Positions 20,423-31,607 of a DNA stretch of 64,000 nucleotides are shown in pieces. The position numbers and the translations under genes were made by a program. This DNA is from Fodinibius sp. Rm-B-1B1-1 (GTDB lineage: Bacteria > Bacteroidota > Rhodothermia > Balneolales > Balneolaceae), in contig NZ_JBCFYD010000002.1 in the NCBI RefSeq assembly GCF_038594945.1, positions 620,001 through 684,000 of the forward strand, in the 5' to 3' direction. Position 1 is the first letter of the stretch, and each line of letters opens with the position of its first letter. Below the pieces are notes generated by a model. That model had not been told where the DNA came from, did no database searches, and was given only the letters and a program-made list of their open reading frames with translations.

Positions 20423-21742
20423 TTAATTGGTTCGCTTTAATAGCACACCAAAGTGACCGTCACAGCCGTGTTTGTGAGGGAAGGTTTGATAAGCTAATCC
20501 ACCGTGGACTATGACTTCATCAGGTACATATCCCTCAACAGATTGCATCTCAAAGTTTTCGTTGCGATCTAAGAAATTCATAACTTGTTCCATATTTTCT
20601 TCTTCCTCTAAAGAACAAGTACTGTAAACCATTCGTCCACCTTTCTTGACCATTTTTGCGGCGGAATCTAACAATTTGGCTTGAAGCTCAACGGCATTCT
20701 TAAGGCCCTCTTTATCGCGGCGCCAACGCAGGTCAGCTCGCTTACTGAGTACGCCTGTTCCTGTACAGGGAGCATCTAAGAGCACTGCATCTGTTTCATC
20801 AAGTTCTACTTCCGTAGCATCGGCTCGGCGTACCCGTATATTTTCAGCATGATAGGAGAGGGCGCTTTCGGCCAGTTTATCAAGTCGCTCTGAAGAAATG
20901 TCAACAGCTAAAATATCTCCTTCACCATTCATCAAGTCAGACATCAAAACACTTTTCGTGCCAGGAGCTGCACAGAGATCATAAACAGATTCACCGGGTT
21001 CGGGATCTAACAGGTAAGGGGCAAACCCAGCTGCAATATCTTGAACTTGGCAAAATCCTTTATCGAGCCATCCTTTAGAAATAAAAGGTGCTACACTATC
21101 CACTTGGAAATAACCCGGTAGCCAGTCACTTTCCTGAAACTCAATACCGTGTTTGGTCATACGCAATTTAAAGTTCTCGGTCTTGGTGCGCAGGTTATTG
21201 GCCCGGACAAAGTAGTTTGGTCGCTTGTTATTGGCTTGCATTAACTGAAAAGCTTCTCGTTCGCCCAATCGATCAGTCCATCGTTTTACCAACCATTCGG
21301 GATGCGAAAAAGTTGTTGCTACCAACTTGGTGCGATCTTCAAAATCTGGTTTGGGAAGGTTATCAATATCACGCTGAAGGTTCCGCAAAATAGCATTGGT
21401 AAGATCACCAGTACGAGATCCGAGACTATACTTGGCTATTTCTACTGATTCATTAATAGCAGCATAGTCAGGGGTGCTATCCATGAAAACCATGTCATAG
21501 ATTCCAAGACGAAGAATATTCTTTAAGCTCGATTTCATCTCATTGATCTTAACATTTGAGAAATGATCAATAAGAAAATCGAGGTAGGAGCGTCGTCTTA
21601 AAATATTTTGCACATACTCGCGTACTTCAGCACGGTCGCGGCTTTCCAGTTTGTTGGCTTTTGAATAGTCAAGAACGCCATTTTCATCAAAATCAATTAG
21701 TATTTCTACGCTGATAGAACGAGCAGTTGCTTCAGTATCCAA
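20423..21742 (-). CDS. rsmB: 16S rRNA m5C967 methyltransferase RsmB
   Basis: A 439-residue RNA cytosine-C5 methyltransferase. The N-terminal about 145 residues form the NusB-like RNA-binding domain (ATARSISVEIL, LRLGIYDMVF, ELAKY-like helix). A PUA-like linker follows, then the Rossmann methyltransferase with the SAM motif VYDLCAAPGTKS near 250. The two catalytic cysteines are seen in DAPCTGTGVLSKR (about 326) and VYSTCSLEEEEN (about 371). Full length; monocistronic with its own terminator. Confidence 0.95.
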   Translation of the reverse strand: MDTEATARSISVEILIDFDENGVLDYSKANKLESRDRAEVREYVQNILRRRSYLDFLIDHFSNVKINEMKSSLKNILRLGIYDMVFMDSTPDYAAINESVEIAKYSLGSRTGDLTNAILRNLQRDIDNLPKPDFEDRTKLVATTFSHPEWLVKRWTDRLGEREAFQLMQANNKRPNYFVRANNLRTKTENFKLRMTKHGIEFQESDWLPGYFQVDSVAPFISKGWLDKGFCQVQDIAAGFAPYLLDPEPGESVYDLCAAPGTKSVLMSDLMNGEGDILAVDISSERLDKLAESALSYHAENIRVRRADATEVELDETDAVLLDAPCTGTGVLSKRADLRWRRDKEGLKNAVELQAKLLDSAAKMVKKGGRMVYSTCSLEEEENMEQVMNFLDRNENFEMQSVEGYVPDEVIVHGGLAYQTFPHKHGCDGHFGVLLKRTN

Positions 21743-21899
21743 TGCAATATCTGTTTAAAGTTAAATTTCCGGTGACAACAATCCCAAGTGGAGAAAATCA
21801 CTAATTTCTTGCCGGTCAAGAATAAAAAAAGTGGTTTCTTAGGTTGCCAAAAATACGAGATTAGCACGGGAGTTGCTAATGGAGAATGGATTAATTCTG

Positions 21900-23237
21900 T
21901 TAACTATACGACTCGTTGTTAGATTTATTTCGTGCCCAGTAATAGACTGGGAGTCCGATAAGTAAAAATATAATCCCTACCATAGCTCCCCATCCGGTAA
22001 ACATTATGCTTGAATACAGGAGATACATGCAGGATAAGATAAATAGTAGGGGAGTGAGTGGATAAAGTGGGACTTCAAAATTATCCTCGGTGTGTTCTTC
22101 GCGATTTCGAAAAACGAATAGGGAGATGGTAGTTAAGAGGATGAAGAACCAGAAAACAGGTGCGGTATAGTCGACCATCGTGGATACAGCTTCTTTGGTA
22201 AAAGCTCCCAAGAAAATTAATGCTAAACTGATACCACCTTGTACAAGCAGGGCATTAATGGGGGAGTTATATTGAGTGTTCCATTTTCCAATCCATTTTA
22301 GTGCTTTGAAATCACGTCCTAATGCATAGTTAGTGCGGGCACCGGTAATAATAGTTGCATTGGCTGTAGAAAGGGCAGAGATGATGACAATAACTGCCAT
22401 GATAAAAGCACCTTCTGTTCCAAAAATATTGTTTGTTAAATCGACCCCAATTGTTTCTGAGGTACGGAGTTGTTCAAGGCCAAGAACTTGTAGATATGCA
22501 CTGTTTATTAGGATATATAAGATCGTGATTACTGAGAGACCGATGATGAGTACGCGCGACATATTTTTGCGGACGTTCTTCAATTCGGCTGAAAGGTAGA
22601 CTCCTTCGTTCCAGCCCCCATAGGTGAGCAATACGAAAATCATGGCTGCTCCGGCCGAACTGTTAGTCAGGTCGCCCGTATATTCTTGGGAGGTGACTTC
22701 GCCTCCTGTAAAAAAACCGACCAGTCCACAAATTACTAAAATACTGACGATTAGGGTGGTCATGCCGTTTTGAACATTTTTTGAAGGATGGGTACCCCAA
22801 ATATTGAGACCTGTAAGTCCAGTAACTGTTATACCTGCATATAATGATGAGCTGTAGGGGCCCAGGTCATAGATGGTAGAAGCATAATCCCCCAAAATGA
22901 AAGCCGCAAGGGCTATTGATCCAGTTTGTATCACAGTCATACGTCCCCACGAAAACAGAAAACCTACGGTTGAACCATAGGCTTCTGTTAAAAAATAATA
23001 TTCACCGCCGGCATCTGGCTTTTTGGTAGCCAGTTCGGCATAGCAGAGCGCACCTATTATTGAGATAAGTCCCCCGACCAGCCAAAAGCTAATGTAATGC
23101 CATTCAGAGCTGGTATTCTGGGCAACAATAGAGGGAAGTCTGAAGATACCAATGCCTACCACAATACCAACGATGACAGCGATAGCACTTAAAGAGGAAA
23201 AAATTTTAGCTGGAGATCCCGAATCAGTATTGCTCAT
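21900..23237 (-). CDS. APC-family amino-acid permease
   Basis: A 445-residue inner-membrane protein with about twelve hydrophobic segments. The N-terminal pattern VGIVVGIGIFRLPSIVA in the first helix is the unwound substrate-binding segment of APC-superfamily carriers, and YCAELATKKPDAGGEYYFL matches the second/third helix region of the LAT/YkbA group of amino-acid transporters or exchangers. Substrate specificity cannot be read. It precedes the exported methyltransferase-like gene with which it may share no function; 40 bases separate them on the same strand in the order methyltransferase then permease. Confidence 0.88.
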   Translation of the reverse strand: MSNTDSGSPAKIFSSLSAIAVIVGIVVGIGIFRLPSIVAQNTSSEWHYISFWLVGGLISIIGALCYAELATKKPDAGGEYYFLTEAYGSTVGFLFSWGRMTVIQTGSIALAAFILGDYASTIYDLGPYSSSLYAGITVTGLTGLNIWGTHPSKNVQNGMTTLIVSILVICGLVGFFTGGEVTSQEYTGDLTNSSAGAAMIFVLLTYGGWNEGVYLSAELKNVRKNMSRVLIIGLSVITILYILINSAYLQVLGLEQLRTSETIGVDLTNNIFGTEGAFIMAVIVIISALSTANATIITGARTNYALGRDFKALKWIGKWNTQYNSPINALLVQGGISLALIFLGAFTKEAVSTMVDYTAPVFWFFILLTTISLFVFRNREEHTEDNFEVPLYPLTPLLFILSCMYLLYSSIMFTGWGAMVGIIFLLIGLPVYYWARNKSNNESYS

Positions 23238-23277
23238 TTAAGTAGCGTAAAGAGTTGAGGGTTAACTACTTAGCATA

Positions 23278-24126
23278 TTATTTGCGGGATGCTGACCATT
23301 GGTAAAACTTTTTTTCTTCTCCGCTGTGATGTTGCATAACGCCGTAAATTTGGTCGCCTTCTATACGTCCGCTAAAAATAAAGTTTTGATCTCCATTGGA
23401 CGCACGTATGGTAATTCGTTTACCTTTTAATTCCGTTTTGTGGATATCAAAAAACGAATTACTACCATCAGTTAGCTTTGCTGAAATTTCTTGGAAACGC
23501 TGATTTACAGTTAACGTAAATTGCTTATCATTAAACGACCAGTTCCAGTTTCCTTCAGCTTTTGCGGGAATAATCCAGTAATAAATGTCGTGGCTTCGCC
23601 CATCTTTCTTCACTACAACTTCTTTATCGGCTTGCCAGCTTCCCATATCAAAACTGTGCGAAACAACTTCAGTACCTGGTTGGAGGTCGTTTAATAATTT
23701 AGGGCGTAACTTCTTATTTACTGATGGCAAAAGGTACATCGTAATGACAGAGGCTTCACTGAATTCGGTATCAAAAATATCTTCTTCCATAAACATGATA
23801 CGATCATCTACGCCTTGCTTTGATGCATTTTCCCGGGCTTCAGCAATGCGTTCCGGATCGAGATCAATGCCATGGCCATTAGCTCCACGGCTTGCAGCAG
23901 CAATAACGATACGTCCGTCGCCGGACCCTAAATCAATAACGTAATCACTGGATTCTACCTCCGCCAGATCGAGCATGCGTTCGACCACGTTTTGAGGGGT
24001 GGGTACATAGGGGACATCCAAATCTTGGGCAAAAGATTGTGATGTAAATAATAAAATAAATCCTAAAAAAAGAAGTAGGGCAAGAGGTGAGCGTAATAAA
24101 GACGTTGCCAATGATTGCTTTTTCAT
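23278..24126 (-). CDS. Exported class I SAM-methyltransferase-like protein
   Basis: A 282-residue protein that begins with a clear signal peptide (KKQS, hydrophobic core about 14-30, cleavage at SFAQ near 34). The mature part has a Rossmann methyltransferase fold: motif I VIDLGSGDGRIVIA near 62, an acidic end to beta-2 (GIDLDPERIAEA) and motif III-like region (FMEEDIFD). The C-terminal about 90 residues (WNWSFNDKQFTL onward) form a separate beta-rich domain. SAM is cytoplasmic, so an exported methyltransferase is puzzling; similar signal-bearing proteins exist in other Gram-negatives, role unknown. It sits between the permease and the histidine kinase. Confidence 0.82.
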   Translation of the reverse strand: MKKQSLATSLLRSPLALLLFLGFILLFTSQSFAQDLDVPYVPTPQNVVERMLDLAEVESSDYVIDLGSGDGRIVIAAASRGANGHGIDLDPERIAEARENASKQGVDDRIMFMEEDIFDTEFSEASVITMYLLPSVNKKLRPKLLNDLQPGTEVVSHSFDMGSWQADKEVVVKKDGRSHDIYYWIIPAKAEGNWNWSFNDKQFTLTVNQRFQEISAKLTDGSNSFFDIHKTELKGKRITIRASNGDQNFIFSGRIEGDQIYGVMQHHSGEEKKFYQWSASRK

Positions 24127-24170
24127 GACGAGACCTAAGTTTATTTAAAAAATAAATTTAGCAAAACGCA

Positions 24171-24184
24171 GGTTATATATAACC
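24171..24184. repeat. Perfect 14-base palindrome GGTTATATATAACC
   Basis: The palindrome lies 45 bases upstream of the exported methyltransferase gene. The half-site GGTTATA occurs again at 24220-24226 (reversed) and 24263-24269, at steps of 42-43 bases, close to four helical turns. This may be an operator array; no regulator is identified. Confidence 0.45.
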
Positions 24185-24310
24185 AATATTCGCTACTGTT
24201 CTAAATCAACTAACTTTTTTATAACCGTGTTCCGGATACACTTAGAAATTACATTTTTTAATGGTTATAGAAAGGTTTTTAGATAGCAGCGGTGAGAAAG
24301 GGAATAGGTA

Positions 24311-25909
24311 TTAGGAATTTGGGAAGGCAAGCCGGAACATGGTACCCTGACCTTTTTCACTTTCAATAGAAAGGTCGGCTTTTAGTTGTTTGGCAAACTT
24401 TTTTATCAATGTCATACCCAGCGACTTTTTACCCATTTCGTTGATATCTTTTGGCAGCCCAACCCCATTATCGCGGACAGAAATTGTAATCATTTCATTA
24501 TCAACGGTACTTTCCAATTCAATGCGTGCATTGTCCTGCCCATTGAAAGCGTGTTTATGGGCATTTATCAGTATTTCATTGATAACTAAGCCCAAAGGAA
24601 TAGATTTTGACATTTCAATGCTCACATCTTCGAGATCAAATGTTAAGTCGATATCCTTATTCTTGTAAGAGAACGATCGGTGAGTGAGTTCACTAATGCG
24701 TTTCAGGTAATCTTTCATACTTATACTCGAAAACGATTTATTTTGGTAGAGTACCTCGTGGGCTAATGCCATTGATTTTATTCGTGCACGGGCCGTTTTA
24801 AAGAGAGCTTTGTTATTACCGGTCTCTGATGTTTGTTCCTGAAGTTCAAGCAGGGCACTAACAAGAGCCATATTATTTTTGACCCGATGGTGGATCTCTT
24901 CGAGCAGCATCTTTTTTTCGTCAAGAGATACCTGAAGCTTTTCTTGACTTTCTTGCAGTTGCTGGGTACGATTTTTTACCTCTGTGGATAGTTGTTGGTT
25001 CCAGCCGCCAATAAGTTTAAAGGCACCATATCCCGTAACAAGGATGATACCAATGGATATCCACGAAATAATCTCAAATGACTCAAGGGCGTTTATTACA
25101 TCAACAACTGTCGCAGTTTGGCTTTCTGCCATCACCTCCTGAACCCGTAACTTGCCCAGGTACTTACCCGAAAAGATAAAAAGTGCCAAAGCAGCAGTAA
25201 TTGAAGTAACAGCTCCGGAAACCCATTTTAGGGAGAGTTTCCCCCGCTCAGGCAATTGAAACCACTTTCGTTTGAACTTTTCAATTGCAGGGGTAAATAT
25301 CCACAATATGGGACCTGTAAAAACAACCGCTTGAATAAATGATCCGCTCCACCAACTTTTCCAGATCATCAGTGTTTCGGAAGCAGAAAGTTGATGAGTA
25401 AAGCTCCAAATAAATGAACCAAGGGAGCTGGCTATAGAAGCGATAAACATAATGGATATAAAGAAAGCAATGCTCTTAAAACTTTTTAAATCATAGGGGA
25501 TACTAAATCCCTGATAAGCCATGGCACAAATAGCTATCCCCAAAACAAAAGCCCCGGCAAATACGAGTGCCCAGCCCCAGGGCATACTTGAGTGGAAAGC
25601 TATAACAAAGGAGCAGAGGAATATGGGAATGAATCCCCATTCAAAACCAAACCAGAAAAATAACAGTAATCCCAAAATGAGAGCCGGGTTAAAAAGAAAG
25701 AAATTCATAACATCGGCCCGGCTGTTAGAGAGTGACATCCACTCGTTGGGTAGTAGGTAGATTGTTGAATAAAGGGCAAAAAAGATGCATAAAATCCAGA
25801 CCGCAAGAACGCTCCATACACGTTTGTTTAGTATGGAGTAGCGTGACAGTAGTACATCAAAGGTAAGAGGTTGCCAGAACGCATTATTTTTCTCGCTTTT
25901 AATGCTCAT
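24311..25909 (-). CDS. MASE1-type membrane sensor histidine kinase (HisKA_2)
   Basis: A 532-residue sensor kinase. The N-terminal half holds eight or so hydrophobic segments in the manner of MASE1 integral-membrane sensor domains (about 30-290, with repeated short loops such as WGWALVFAGAFVLG). A coiled helix (STEVKNRTQQLQESQEKLQ) leads into the HisKA_2 dimerisation domain whose phospho-acceptor is the second His of EEIHHRVKNN near 339. The ATPase follows with N box INEILINAHKHAF (about 446) and G1 box DNGVGLPKD (about 480). HisKA_2 kinases typically work with atypical response regulators; none is adjacent, so the output is unknown. Confidence 0.9.
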   Translation of the reverse strand: MSIKSEKNNAFWQPLTFDVLLSRYSILNKRVWSVLAVWILCIFFALYSTIYLLPNEWMSLSNSRADVMNFFLFNPALILGLLLFFWFGFEWGFIPIFLCSFVIAFHSSMPWGWALVFAGAFVLGIAICAMAYQGFSIPYDLKSFKSIAFFISIMFIASIASSLGSFIWSFTHQLSASETLMIWKSWWSGSFIQAVVFTGPILWIFTPAIEKFKRKWFQLPERGKLSLKWVSGAVTSITAALALFIFSGKYLGKLRVQEVMAESQTATVVDVINALESFEIISWISIGIILVTGYGAFKLIGGWNQQLSTEVKNRTQQLQESQEKLQVSLDEKKMLLEEIHHRVKNNMALVSALLELQEQTSETGNNKALFKTARARIKSMALAHEVLYQNKSFSSISMKDYLKRISELTHRSFSYKNKDIDLTFDLEDVSIEMSKSIPLGLVINEILINAHKHAFNGQDNARIELESTVDNEMITISVRDNGVGLPKDINEMGKKSLGMTLIKKFAKQLKADLSIESEKGQGTMFRLAFPNS

Positions 25910-27792
<1,883 letters not shown>

Positions 27793-27808
27793 TTTAATTA
27801 GTTAACAA

Positions 27809-28228
27809 ATGAATACTTTCAGTGCACAAATTCTAACCCCGGAAGGCTCTGTCTTTGATGACGAGGTTGTAGGGGTTCGTGTCCCAGGAGAGATGGGAAG
27901 CTTTGAAGTTAAGACCCTTCACGCGAATATTATTTCATCGCTTGATATTGGAGAAATTCTTGTTCGCAAAGCAGCCGGCGGTGAAGAACACTTTGCCGTT
28001 ACCGGTGGTTTTGTAGAAGTGGTTGATAATACGTTAACCCTGTTGGCTGAGGCTGCTGAACCTGTTGAAGAGATTGATGTTGAACGGGCAAAGCAAGCTA
28101 AACAGCGAGCAGAAGAACGTCTTAACGCTGATGATAAGAGCATTGATAAGAAGCGGGCAAAGAAGGCCTTAAAACGTGCCGAAAATAGAATAAAATTGTC
28201 GGCTGACGTAGGGGTTTCTACCCAATAA
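27809..28228 (+). CDS. atpC: F1 ATP synthase epsilon subunit
   Basis: A 139-residue subunit with the N-terminal beta sandwich (AQILTPEGSVFDDEVVGVRVPG, then MGSFEVKTLHANII) and the C-terminal two-helix domain (about 90-130: ERAKQAKQRAEERL and KKAKKALKRAENRI) which in other bacteria can block rotation. It starts 16 bases after atpD and is followed by a terminator. Both helices are present, so the inhibitory form is possible. Confidence 0.94.
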   Translation: MNTFSAQILTPEGSVFDDEVVGVRVPGEMGSFEVKTLHANIISSLDIGEILVRKAAGGEEHFAVTGGFVEVVDNTLTLLAEAAEPVEEIDVERAKQAKQRAEERLNADDKSIDKKRAKKALKRAENRIKLSADVGVSTQ

Positions 28229-28250
28229 CTTTCTTTTGATAATTTCTTTT

Positions 28251-28286
28251 AAAGGTGATTCCATTTTGGAGTCACCTTTTTTTATT
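28251..28286 (+). terminator. Terminator of atpDC
   Basis: AAAGGTGA-T-TCCA pairs with TGGA-G-TCACCTTT and is followed by TTTTTTTATTT, about 25 bases past the atpC stop codon. Confidence 0.9.
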
Positions 28287-28382
28287 TGGGTAGAGAAAGT
28301 ATCGGATAAGAGGTTGTAGAAGAATTGGCAACAGACTGGTGTTGGCATTATAATTAGGATTTGCTATCCAATTGGCATAAAT

Positions 28383-28416
28383 AAAAGCATCCGCAGCAGA
28401 ATTGCGGATGCTTTTC
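28383..28416. terminator. Bidirectional terminator, serving the PBP1A operon
   Basis: A perfect 14-bp stem AAAAGCATCCGCA/TGCGGATGCTTTT around GCAGAAT with A-runs and T-runs on either side, so it can act in both directions. It ends the minus-strand operon at 28444 and backs up the atpC terminator. Confidence 0.85.
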
Positions 28417-28443
28417 TCGTTTTATATATGATATGACTTTGGA

Positions 28444-30810
28444 TTACCAGCCGATACGACCTGTTCCCGTATCATTGTCTTCTGTACTGTCAGGATCTTC
28501 CGGCATCACAAACCCCGGTGGCGATTGGAAAGGTTCGTAGCTCCAGGGGGCTTCCGGATCAGCCGTAGCTAAATTAATAAATTCTCCTACGATAGGCAGT
28601 GCTGATCGAGCTCCCTGACCAATGTACGTATCTTGGGGAAAACGAATCATACGATTTTCACCACCAACCCAGGCACCCATGGTGATATGGGGCATCATCG
28701 AAATAAACCAGTTATCAGCACTATTTTGGGTTGTTCCTGTTTTGCCTGCTACATCCTGACGAACTCCGTAAATATTACGCAGCCGTACACCAGTACCGTG
28801 GTAGCCATCTCCACCTCGAATAACGCCCCGCATCATATCAACCATCATATAGGCTGTTTCGGGACTAATTACTTCTTGCTGATATTCGGGATGGTATTCT
28901 TTGATTACATTTCCTTCTTTATCCTCAATACGAGTGACTGCTATAGGGTCGATATGGACGCCCTGATTTGCATAGGTTGTATAGGCGCTAACCATATCGA
29001 GGAGTGATACTTCAGCGGTACCCAAAGCAATGGATGGGTAGGCAGACGTATTGGACATATCAATTCCCAGGTTAGAAGCCATTTGTTTAATCTTGCGTGC
29101 TGCAGGTTCCAGTTCTTCCAAGTTATTTGTCCCTGGTGCACCGGCTAATTCCGGGAGTAGGCGAATGGTAACATTATTTAAACTTCGCGCTAAGGCTTGT
29201 CGCAAAGGTACCATCTCAGGCCCCGAAGGAACCTGTGGATCCTTTGGTTTCCAGGCTTTTCCTGAACGATCATAGAAGACGCTGGGATATTTAGAAAACT
29301 TATGATACGGTTTATAGCCGTTGTCGATGGCTACAGTATATACAAAGGGTTTAAATGTTGATCCGGCCTGACGTGTTGATTGGTATACATGGTCAAATTG
29401 AACATCCCCATAATTTGATCCACCTACCCACGATAAGATGTTGCCATTATTGGGATTAATGCCTACAAAGCCGGCTTCGAGACGTGTTTTTGCTCTTTTA
29501 ACAGAATCAACATAGGCAGAATCTGTAAAGAGTGAGTCAAACACTACAGACTCTTGATCGGTATTGTATTTAGAAAAAGCGTTTTTATAACGATCGGTAT
29601 CACGCATAAACTCACGCAAAAAAGTGGGATGTTTTTTCCATAAACGGGCCATATAATCTCCATTTTCAATGGCCTTGTTACATTTGGTGAGCGAAGCTTC
29701 AGGATTCCACTGGCTCCATCCTGTGGTCCATTCACATTCATAAATAGTTTGCAGGGAATCTAATTTACTACGAAGCGCTTGTTCGGCGTAGCGCTGTAGT
29801 CGCGAATCGATAGTCGTATAAATTGTTAATCCATCAGTATTTAAGTCATACCCATTTTCTTTTAACCAAGGGTTAACCTGTTTGCGAACATAATGACCAA
29901 AATATCGATTTTCTTGTCCAGCTTTAGAAGGCGGCTGGTAATCTAAGACAATAGGCTCTTGCCGCAACTTATCGTAAACAGCATCATTGATAAAGCCCCG
30001 TTTATTGAGCAGGAAGAGTACAGTATTACGACGGTTCTTGGTATTCTCGGGATAAATACGGGGATTATACAGGTACACCATTTGCAGCGAACCTACCAAT
30101 GTAGCAGCTTCTGAAACGGTAAGATCACTGGCTGGTTTTCCGTAGTGTGTTTGCGCAGCTGATTCTATACCAAAAGCGCTATTAGGAAATTCTACAGTGT
30201 TGAGATACATCTCAATAATTTCGCGCTTGGTATAGTTATGCTCTATCTGAACGGCCGTGATCATTTCCCGCAGTTTACGAATAACCGAAAACTCTCGACC
30301 AATTTTTTTGTATAGATTTCGGGCTAACTGTTGGGTTACTGTTGATCCACCTTGAACTCGTCCGTTGATAAGATGCCAGGGGATTGCAAGCGTTCTTATC
30401 ATATCGATCCCCCAGTGATTATAAAAGCGGTGATCTTCGGTGGCAATGAGCGCATCTACAACATGGGTAGAGATCTGCTCGATAGGTACATACGTCCGAT
30501 TTTCGGTATAGTAACGATCTAATACAACACCGTCTCTGCTTTTTAATTCGGATGCTACCGCTGTTTGGGGATTTTCAAGTTCTTCAATGGAAGGTAAGCC
30601 CTGGAACAGGTAGAGCGTAAAGCCAGTTGTTGCAAAAATTATTATCCCAATAGCTGCGGCCGACCATTTTTTTAGTTGGTTAAATCCGGGGCTGCTATTT
30701 TTGGAAGAATTCTCAGCTGAATCTCCATTTTGTTTTTGGGCTTTTTGCCGACGATAATCTGGATCATTAAAATAGCGATCCATGTCGTTTTCGTAATCCG
30801 AGTTACTCAT
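28444..30810 (-). CDS. mrcA: Penicillin-binding protein 1A (bifunctional transglycosylase/transpeptidase)
   Basis: A 788-residue class A PBP that builds glycan strands and cross-links peptidoglycan. After a cytoplasmic N-terminus and one membrane anchor (about 49-70) comes the GT51 domain with the catalytic-Glu motif ATEDHRFYNHWG near 127 and GGSTVTQQLARNLY near 155. The transpeptidase domain has SxxK AGSTFKPF near 482, SLN-type SLNNV (about 555) and KTGTT near 688. The start codon shares one base with the stop codon of the preceding lpxH-like gene (TAATG), pointing to translational coupling. The C-terminal tail is acidic. Confidence 0.96.
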   Translation of the reverse strand: MSNSDYENDMDRYFNDPDYRRQKAQKQNGDSAENSSKNSSPGFNQLKKWSAAAIGIIIFATTGFTLYLFQGLPSIEELENPQTAVASELKSRDGVVLDRYYTENRTYVPIEQISTHVVDALIATEDHRFYNHWGIDMIRTLAIPWHLINGRVQGGSTVTQQLARNLYKKIGREFSVIRKLREMITAVQIEHNYTKREIIEMYLNTVEFPNSAFGIESAAQTHYGKPASDLTVSEAATLVGSLQMVYLYNPRIYPENTKNRRNTVLFLLNKRGFINDAVYDKLRQEPIVLDYQPPSKAGQENRYFGHYVRKQVNPWLKENGYDLNTDGLTIYTTIDSRLQRYAEQALRSKLDSLQTIYECEWTTGWSQWNPEASLTKCNKAIENGDYMARLWKKHPTFLREFMRDTDRYKNAFSKYNTDQESVVFDSLFTDSAYVDSVKRAKTRLEAGFVGINPNNGNILSWVGGSNYGDVQFDHVYQSTRQAGSTFKPFVYTVAIDNGYKPYHKFSKYPSVFYDRSGKAWKPKDPQVPSGPEMVPLRQALARSLNNVTIRLLPELAGAPGTNNLEELEPAARKIKQMASNLGIDMSNTSAYPSIALGTAEVSLLDMVSAYTTYANQGVHIDPIAVTRIEDKEGNVIKEYHPEYQQEVISPETAYMMVDMMRGVIRGGDGYHGTGVRLRNIYGVRQDVAGKTGTTQNSADNWFISMMPHITMGAWVGGENRMIRFPQDTYIGQGARSALPIVGEFINLATADPEAPWSYEPFQSPPGFVMPEDPDSTEDNDTGTGRIGW

Positions 30811-31595
30811 TAATGCCTGTCGTTTTTAAATTGCTTTAGCGTCTGTGAGTTGACCTCCCAACAAACGAGATTTATTTCATTTTTATTGTAATAAACCATG
30901 GATCTATGCTCGTAAAAGGTACCCAAATTTATATAGGTTCCGAAAGGAAATTGTTTCTTTCGAGGGATATGATCATGTCCGCATAGAATAACATCATGGT
31001 TATTGCTTTTTAATTGGGTTTTAGCCCAATTGTTCAACTTCTTTTCTTTCTGCGGATCCCAATCCATTTTCCTGGTAATACGGGAAAAATGTTTCATGAT
31101 GGCGATTCCTATATTGGGAGGAAATAGGGATTGAAAGAATTTTACAAAAGAGGGAGCTCTAAGAAAACGATGCATAAGCGGCCGCTCTAATTTGTAGGCC
31201 GGATCTGCCAATCCATCGCCATGTAGTGTTAAAAACTGTTTGTCATCTAAATGAAATACATAATCTTCATGAACAAGATAAAATCCGCGGTTTGAAAGAT
31301 GATCTCGGGTCCAGTTGTCGTGATTCCCTGTAATAAAAAGGGTAGGGCCCATTTGTTTATTAAAGGTCTCAAACCGATCAAGCAGTGATTTTCCAAGTTT
31401 CGGTATAGTGTTGGGATACTCCATCCAGTAATCAAATAGGTCCCCCAGGATGGCAATACGGATATCGTTTCGCTGACAATAGTTTATAAGTTGAATAAGT
31501 TCGGATTGTATGCGTGCATTTCGTGATTTAGAAAATCCTCCCAAATGAACATCCGAAATAAATAACAGAGGTGGATTTAATGCAGGACCATCCAT
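30810..31595 (-). CDS. lpxH: LpxH-like UDP-2,3-diacylglucosamine diphosphatase
   Basis: A 261-residue metallophosphoesterase with the five metal-site motifs in order: FISDVHLGG near 12, GDLFDYWM near 47, GNHDNW near 86, LHGDGL near 118, and CGHDHIPR near 208. The order, size and the aromatic DYW fit LpxH, which removes UMP from UDP-2,3-diacylglucosamine to give lipid X in lipid A synthesis at the inner membrane. It lies between a polyprenyl diphosphate synthase and a PBP, an envelope-building operon. A related calcineurin-like hydrolase of other specificity cannot be fully excluded. Confidence 0.8.
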   Translation of the reverse strand: MDGPALNPPLLFISDVHLGGFSKSRNARIQSELIQLINYCQRNDIRIAILGDLFDYWMEYPNTIPKLGKSLLDRFETFNKQMGPTLFITGNHDNWTRDHLSNRGFYLVHEDYVFHLDDKQFLTLHGDGLADPAYKLERPLMHRFLRAPSFVKFFQSLFPPNIGIAIMKHFSRITRKMDWDPQKEKKLNNWAKTQLKSNNHDVILCGHDHIPRKKQFPFGTYINLGTFYEHRSMVYYNKNEINLVCWEVNSQTLKQFKNDRH

Positions 31596-31607
31596 TAACA
31601 GTTGAGG

